A DNA stretch of 64,000 nt from Streptomyces barringtoniae (lineage in GTDB: Bacteria; Actinomycetota; Actinomycetes; Streptomycetales; Streptomycetaceae). Below the pieces are notes generated by a model. That model did not search any database. It saw only the letters and a program-made list of their open reading frames with translations, and was not told where the DNA came from. Each line of letters opens with the position of its first letter. Positions within the stretch are counted from its first letter, which is position 1. The stretch is from contig NZ_JAJHNP010000002.1 of assembly GCF_020819595.1 (NCBI RefSeq), positions 434,001 to 498,000 on the forward strand, in the 5' to 3' direction. Position numbers and translations under genes: made by a program. Shown in pieces: positions 60,914 to 64,000 of the stretch.

Positions 60914-61554
60914 ACCGGGATCCTACGACCCAACCACCGCACAGAACATCGAAGTTATTAATCGTCAGGTCCCTGGGCAGACCGCCGTACCCACGCAGAG
61001 CGAGAACATGTACACTCGCCTCCTAGATTGACCTAGTGGATTCCGCCGACCAAGCCCTGGCGATGAGTCAGGACCCCGGCGAGTTCCTCTTGACCTATCG
61101 GTGTCCACTTCGTGGTGATGGTCATGGTCCGTAGTAGTTCATGAGCTGGTCGGGGGGCTGGTGTAGTGGCAGCGGCTGCATTGGAATGCCAGGTCGTGCA
61201 GGGTGGAGAGGTTCCCAGGCAGGCGTGCAGTGCGGGCCTGGCGGCGCCTCTCCTCGAGGGTGCGATCCAGAACGTGGTGCCGGTACTCGGCGGACCAGTG
61301 CAGCTGTTGACGGACCGCCAGGTCGGTGGGTCTCGCGTTCGAGGCCGGCAGGCTGGTGCTACGGAACACGTAATCAAACCACGATCGTGCGACTCCATGC
61401 TCGTGCGCCAAATCCGGCAAAGCATGACGATCACGAGAACTGGCTGACCATCACCATGGCACGAAACTCGCCGGGGCCCTGGTGATGAAAAACGCCGTCG
61501 CCGACAGCCAAGTCCTTGACGAGGTCATGTCTCATGCTACCAGGGGGGAAACTG
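60914..61554. other. Gap between the transposase and the AsnC-type regulator
   Basis: About 640 bp. On the minus strand (61139-61420) a frame reads LPDLAHEHGVARSWFDYVFRSTSLPASN...RRRQARTARLPGNLSTLHDLAFQCSRCHY; it is protein-like with one CxxC, but lacks a good start and known family. It may be an unknown small gene or a relic. Confidence 0.35.
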
Positions 61555-62619
61555 GTGCCGCAAACCGTTCTGAGCGTCCCTGGCCCTATACGGCCAGTGG
61601 GCGAATTCTCTGAGCCAACGGTCCCCGCAGTCGATGAATTGGACCACTGCATTATTCATGCCCTGCGTATCGACGGTCGGGCGCCGTTCAGCCGGATCGC
61701 CGAGGTTCTGGGCGTCTCCACGCAAACAGTCGCCCGTCGCTACGGGCGGCTGAGCAGCGAGCTGTCGCTTCGCGTTGTCGGGGTGGTGAACCCGCGGCAA
61801 GCGTCAGGTGGGAAGTGGATTCTGAGGCTCACGGCCAGCCCGAACACCGCTCAGAGCGTCGCGCAGAGCCTGGCTCGGCGGGACGACACCACCTGGGTGC
61901 GGCTCGTGTCCGGGGGGACCGAAATCTGCTTCGTCATGAGCTCCACGGCGCACCATACGCTGCTGTTCCGCGAGATCCCTCGTGCGGCCAACATCGCCGA
62001 TGTGTCGGCGCACCGCCTGCTGCATACCTATTTAGGCGGTCCCACCGCATGGCAGGGGCACACTACCGCTCTCACCAACGAGCAGCAGGAACAACTGCGC
62101 CGAGCACTCGACTCGTCAGATGACGCTGACGAGTCCAAGTTCCGCTCATCCCTGACCCAGGCGGACTGGCACCTCCTGGCCGCGTTGCAGCATAACGGCC
62201 GCATCAGCTACACAGGCCTCGCCTCCGAGACCGGCCAGTCTCCCTCGACCATTACGCGCCGACTCGCTGCCTTGCAGGCCAGCGGCATGCTCACCTTCGA
62301 CGTCGAGATCAGTGCGGAGGTATACGGCATCACCACGCAAGCCCTGCTGTGGATGTCGGTCGCCCCCGCGCACCTGAACCAGGTAGCGAGCACCCTGATC
62401 CAACACAGGGAGCTAGCCTTCCTGGCCTCTACCACCGGCCCAACCAACCTGGTGGGCCTCGTCTTGTGCAAGAGTCCCAGTGAACTGCATGACTACCTGG
62501 CCGATAGGCTCAGCGCCCTGGACTCCATCCGCATGCTCGAAACAAGTCCCGTCCAGAGGACCCTGAAGACCCGCAGTCCGTTCCTGCAGAGCAGCCCCAG
62601 GCGCAGCAATTCAGCCTGA
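61555..62619 (+). CDS. Double-domain Lrp/AsnC-family regulator
   Basis: A 354-residue protein with two AsnC units in tandem: HTH LDHCIIHALRIDGRAPFSRIAEVLGVSTQTVARRYGRL and a RAM-like domain, then HTH WHLLAALQHNGRISYTGLASETGQSPSTITRRLAALQ and a second effector domain. The first effector domain is divergent. The GTG at 61555 has AGGGGGG at 6 nt; ATG 61534 is possible. Leu at 62032-62034 is a TTA codon, so its expression should need the bldA tRNA. Confidence 0.85.
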   Translation: MPQTVLSVPGPIRPVGEFSEPTVPAVDELDHCIIHALRIDGRAPFSRIAEVLGVSTQTVARRYGRLSSELSLRVVGVVNPRQASGGKWILRLTASPNTAQSVAQSLARRDDTTWVRLVSGGTEICFVMSSTAHHTLLFREIPRAANIADVSAHRLLHTYLGGPTAWQGHTTALTNEQQEQLRRALDSSDDADESKFRSSLTQADWHLLAALQHNGRISYTGLASETGQSPSTITRRLAALQASGMLTFDVEISAEVYGITTQALLWMSVAPAHLNQVASTLIQHRELAFLASTTGPTNLVGLVLCKSPSELHDYLADRLSALDSIRMLETSPVQRTLKTRSPFLQSSPRRSNSA

Positions 62620-62823
62620 CGCGGGTTCGGAGCCTCCATCAGTCGATCAGTCCAGGGTTTCAGCATCGTGCGAAATGTCGAGTGGCCCGGGGGAATCTCA
62701 CGCAGATCCGTAGCGTGAGCCTCGTTTCCTCAACCAGAGGTCTGAATACGTGGCCTGGCCTGCGTGAAGTGCGCCGAATCTCCGCACCCATCGAATGCGG
62801 CGCTCGCCGCGCCCCAAGCCGAG

Positions 62824-62862
62824 CTTGCCCAGCTGAACTCCCGTCGAGTTCAGCTAGGCAAG
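62824..62862. terminator. Stem-loop between the AsnC-type and GMC genes
   Basis: A 17-bp stem with one C-A mismatch (arms 62824-62840 and 62846-62862, 5-nt loop). It is 85 bp from the convergent GMC stop, so it may serve both genes. The core matches the hairpin at 58793-58832. The rest of 62620-62948 shows no gene. Confidence 0.65.
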
Positions 62863-62948
62863 TGGCGGTGAGTGCAGGAACGCGGGGCCTGGGGCTCGGC
62901 CCCAGAATGATCAAAGTGAGTGGCCGGCCTCTCGGCAGCCTATGGCTA

Positions 62949-64000
62949 TCAGTGGTTGTAGACGAGGTGGGCGATGCGTTCGGCGAGCATGATCGTGGTG
63001 AGGTTGGTGACGCTGGAGGGCACGTACGGGATGATCGAGGCGTCCACAACACGCAGGGCGGCGAGTCCGTGCACGGCTCCGCGGGAGTCGACGACGGCCT
63101 GAGGCGAGTCGGCGGCACCCATAGGGGCGGTGGAGGTGGGGTGACCGTAGATGGAGAGGCTGGATTCGATCACCCGCGTCAGTTCCTCGGCGTCGTCGGG
63201 CAGTTCGCGCGGCATCAGCAGCCCGGCGAGCGACGGCGCGAGTGCCGGGTCGCGGGCCAGATCACGGGCGATTCGTACGCCTTCGCGCATGCGTCGGCGG
63301 TCGCGCTCGGTGCCGAGGTAGTTGTGGTCGATCAAGGGCTGGGCAAGCGGATCGCGGCTGGTGAGGCGCACCGTGCCCTGCGCGTCGGGGAGCACGAGAG
63401 CCGTGGACAGGGCGATGACGCCGCCGGCGGGCATGAACGGAGCCCCGTTGGGATGGACGGCGACGACGTGCAGGTCGAGTTCACCGTCCGCGGCCTCGCT
63501 GGAGGCGGTCCACAGCAGCGCGCCGAGGGCCGGAGCCATCTCCCCTCGCCCCGGGGCGAGTGCATAGACCGCGGGGCAGAAAGGGTGGTCTTGCAGGTGT
63601 TGTCCGACGGGTAGGTCGGCGAGGGACTCGATGCCGAGCGACGCCAGTTCGCCGGCGGGGCCGATGCCGGAGCGCAGCAGGATCGCCGCGCTTCCGTAGG
63701 TCCCGGCAGAGAGGATCACCTCGTCGGCATTGTGCACGGTCCCGTCGGCGGTGACCACTCCGGTCGCAGTGCCACCGCGGAACAGGACCCGGTCGACGGT
63801 GATGGCACCGTGCACGGTGAGATTCGGGCGAGCGCGCACCTCAGCGGTGAGGTAGACCAGTGCGGTGTTCTGTCGGATCCCATCGAGGACGTTGACCGCG
63901 AAGGCTCCGACTCCGTCCTGCTCGGCACCGTTGAAGTCGGTGATCCGCTTGTGGCCAAGGGCGACTGCGGCGTCGATGAAGCCACGATGCGCGGGGGTCA
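62949..64000 (-). CDS. GMC-family oxidoreductase, C-terminal part (runs off the window)
   Basis: The visible 350 residues carry the GMC middle and C-terminal regions: DEVILSAGTYGSAAILLRSGIGP, LPVGQHLQDHPFCPAVYAL, GTVRLTSRDPLAQPLIDHNYLGTERD, the catalytic SIYGHPTSTAPMGA (His-containing) and LRVVDASIIPYVPSSVTNLTTIMLAERIA. The FAD-binding N-terminus is beyond base 64000. Relatives oxidise alcohols. It is convergent with the regulator gene. Confidence 0.92.
   Translation of the reverse strand, partial: TPAHRGFIDAAVALGHKRITDFNGAEQDGVGAFAVNVLDGIRQNTALVYLTAEVRARPNLTVHGAITVDRVLFRGGTATGVVTADGTVHNADEVILSAGTYGSAAILLRSGIGPAGELASLGIESLADLPVGQHLQDHPFCPAVYALAPGRGEMAPALGALLWTASSEAADGELDLHVVAVHPNGAPFMPAGGVIALSTALVLPDAQGTVRLTSRDPLAQPLIDHNYLGTERDRRRMREGVRIARDLARDPALAPSLAGLLMPRELPDDAEELTRVIESSLSIYGHPTSTAPMGAADSPQAVVDSRGAVHGLAALRVVDASIIPYVPSSVTNLTTIMLAERIAHLVYNH

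Noticed and set aside
1..64000. CRISPR arrays, tRNA or rRNA genes
   Set aside because: No regularly spaced short repeats, no cloverleaf-like CCA-ending sequence and no rRNA motif were noticed; a covariance-model scan would be needed to exclude a tRNA.

Overview
High GC, Shine-Dalgarno-led genes, SsgA-like and SpoIIE-type proteins, a bldA-type TTA codon and many TetR regulators point to a Streptomyces chromosome. No rRNA or tRNA gene was seen. The mix of short gene clusters, insertion-sequence relics and truncated genes suits a plastic region rather than conserved core, apart from the zinc-independent ribosomal-protein cluster.

Layout. 1-8.3 kb: a partial TetR gene, a zinc alcohol dehydrogenase, a self-sufficient cytochrome P450-reductase fusion with a divergent TetR gene and paired palindromic operators, a multidrug MFS pump and another TetR gene. 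8.3-12.8 kb: relics, two SsgA-like genes around a NIPSNAP gene and an IS110 scrap, a secreted W/H/D/R-rich protein under the same palindromic operator as the P450 locus, and a broken ferredoxin/ferredoxin-reductase pair. 13-19.7 kb: three SpoIIE-type phosphatases. 20-33 kb: IS110, esterase/TetR, PHB depolymerase, GMC oxidoreductase/aldehyde dehydrogenase/TetR, nitronate monooxygenase and relics. 33.1-38.3 kb: alternative ribosomal proteins S14, L28, L33, L31, S18 and L32, a second IF-1 and two CobW-family proteins, with two matching Zur-like boxes.

39.2-57.7 kb is the most interesting part. Two near-identical 319-bp copies of a nickel-transporter 3' end lie in direct orientation around about 18 kb of copper genes: a PepSY membrane protein, Met/His-rich membrane proteins, YcnI, a CopA-type ATPase, PCuAC, CopZ, a metallophore-type ABC importer and a four-gene operon for an MFS exporter, an asparagine-synthetase-like amidotransferase, a P450 and a PvcA/DIT1-type isocyanide synthase. 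Six transcription units in this island are preceded by GGAACT-N16-CGAC, which resembles an ECF sigma promoter. I infer a copper-acquisition regulon that makes, exports and re-imports an isonitrile copper chelator (a chalkophore).

57.7-64 kb: a flavodoxin-fold quinone reductase, IS relics, an intact ISAzo13-type transposase, a double-domain AsnC-type regulator with a TTA codon, and a GMC oxidoreductase cut by the window end. Several genes carry one- or two-base frameshifts, some in homopolymers; assembly error and decay cannot be separated from this sequence alone.
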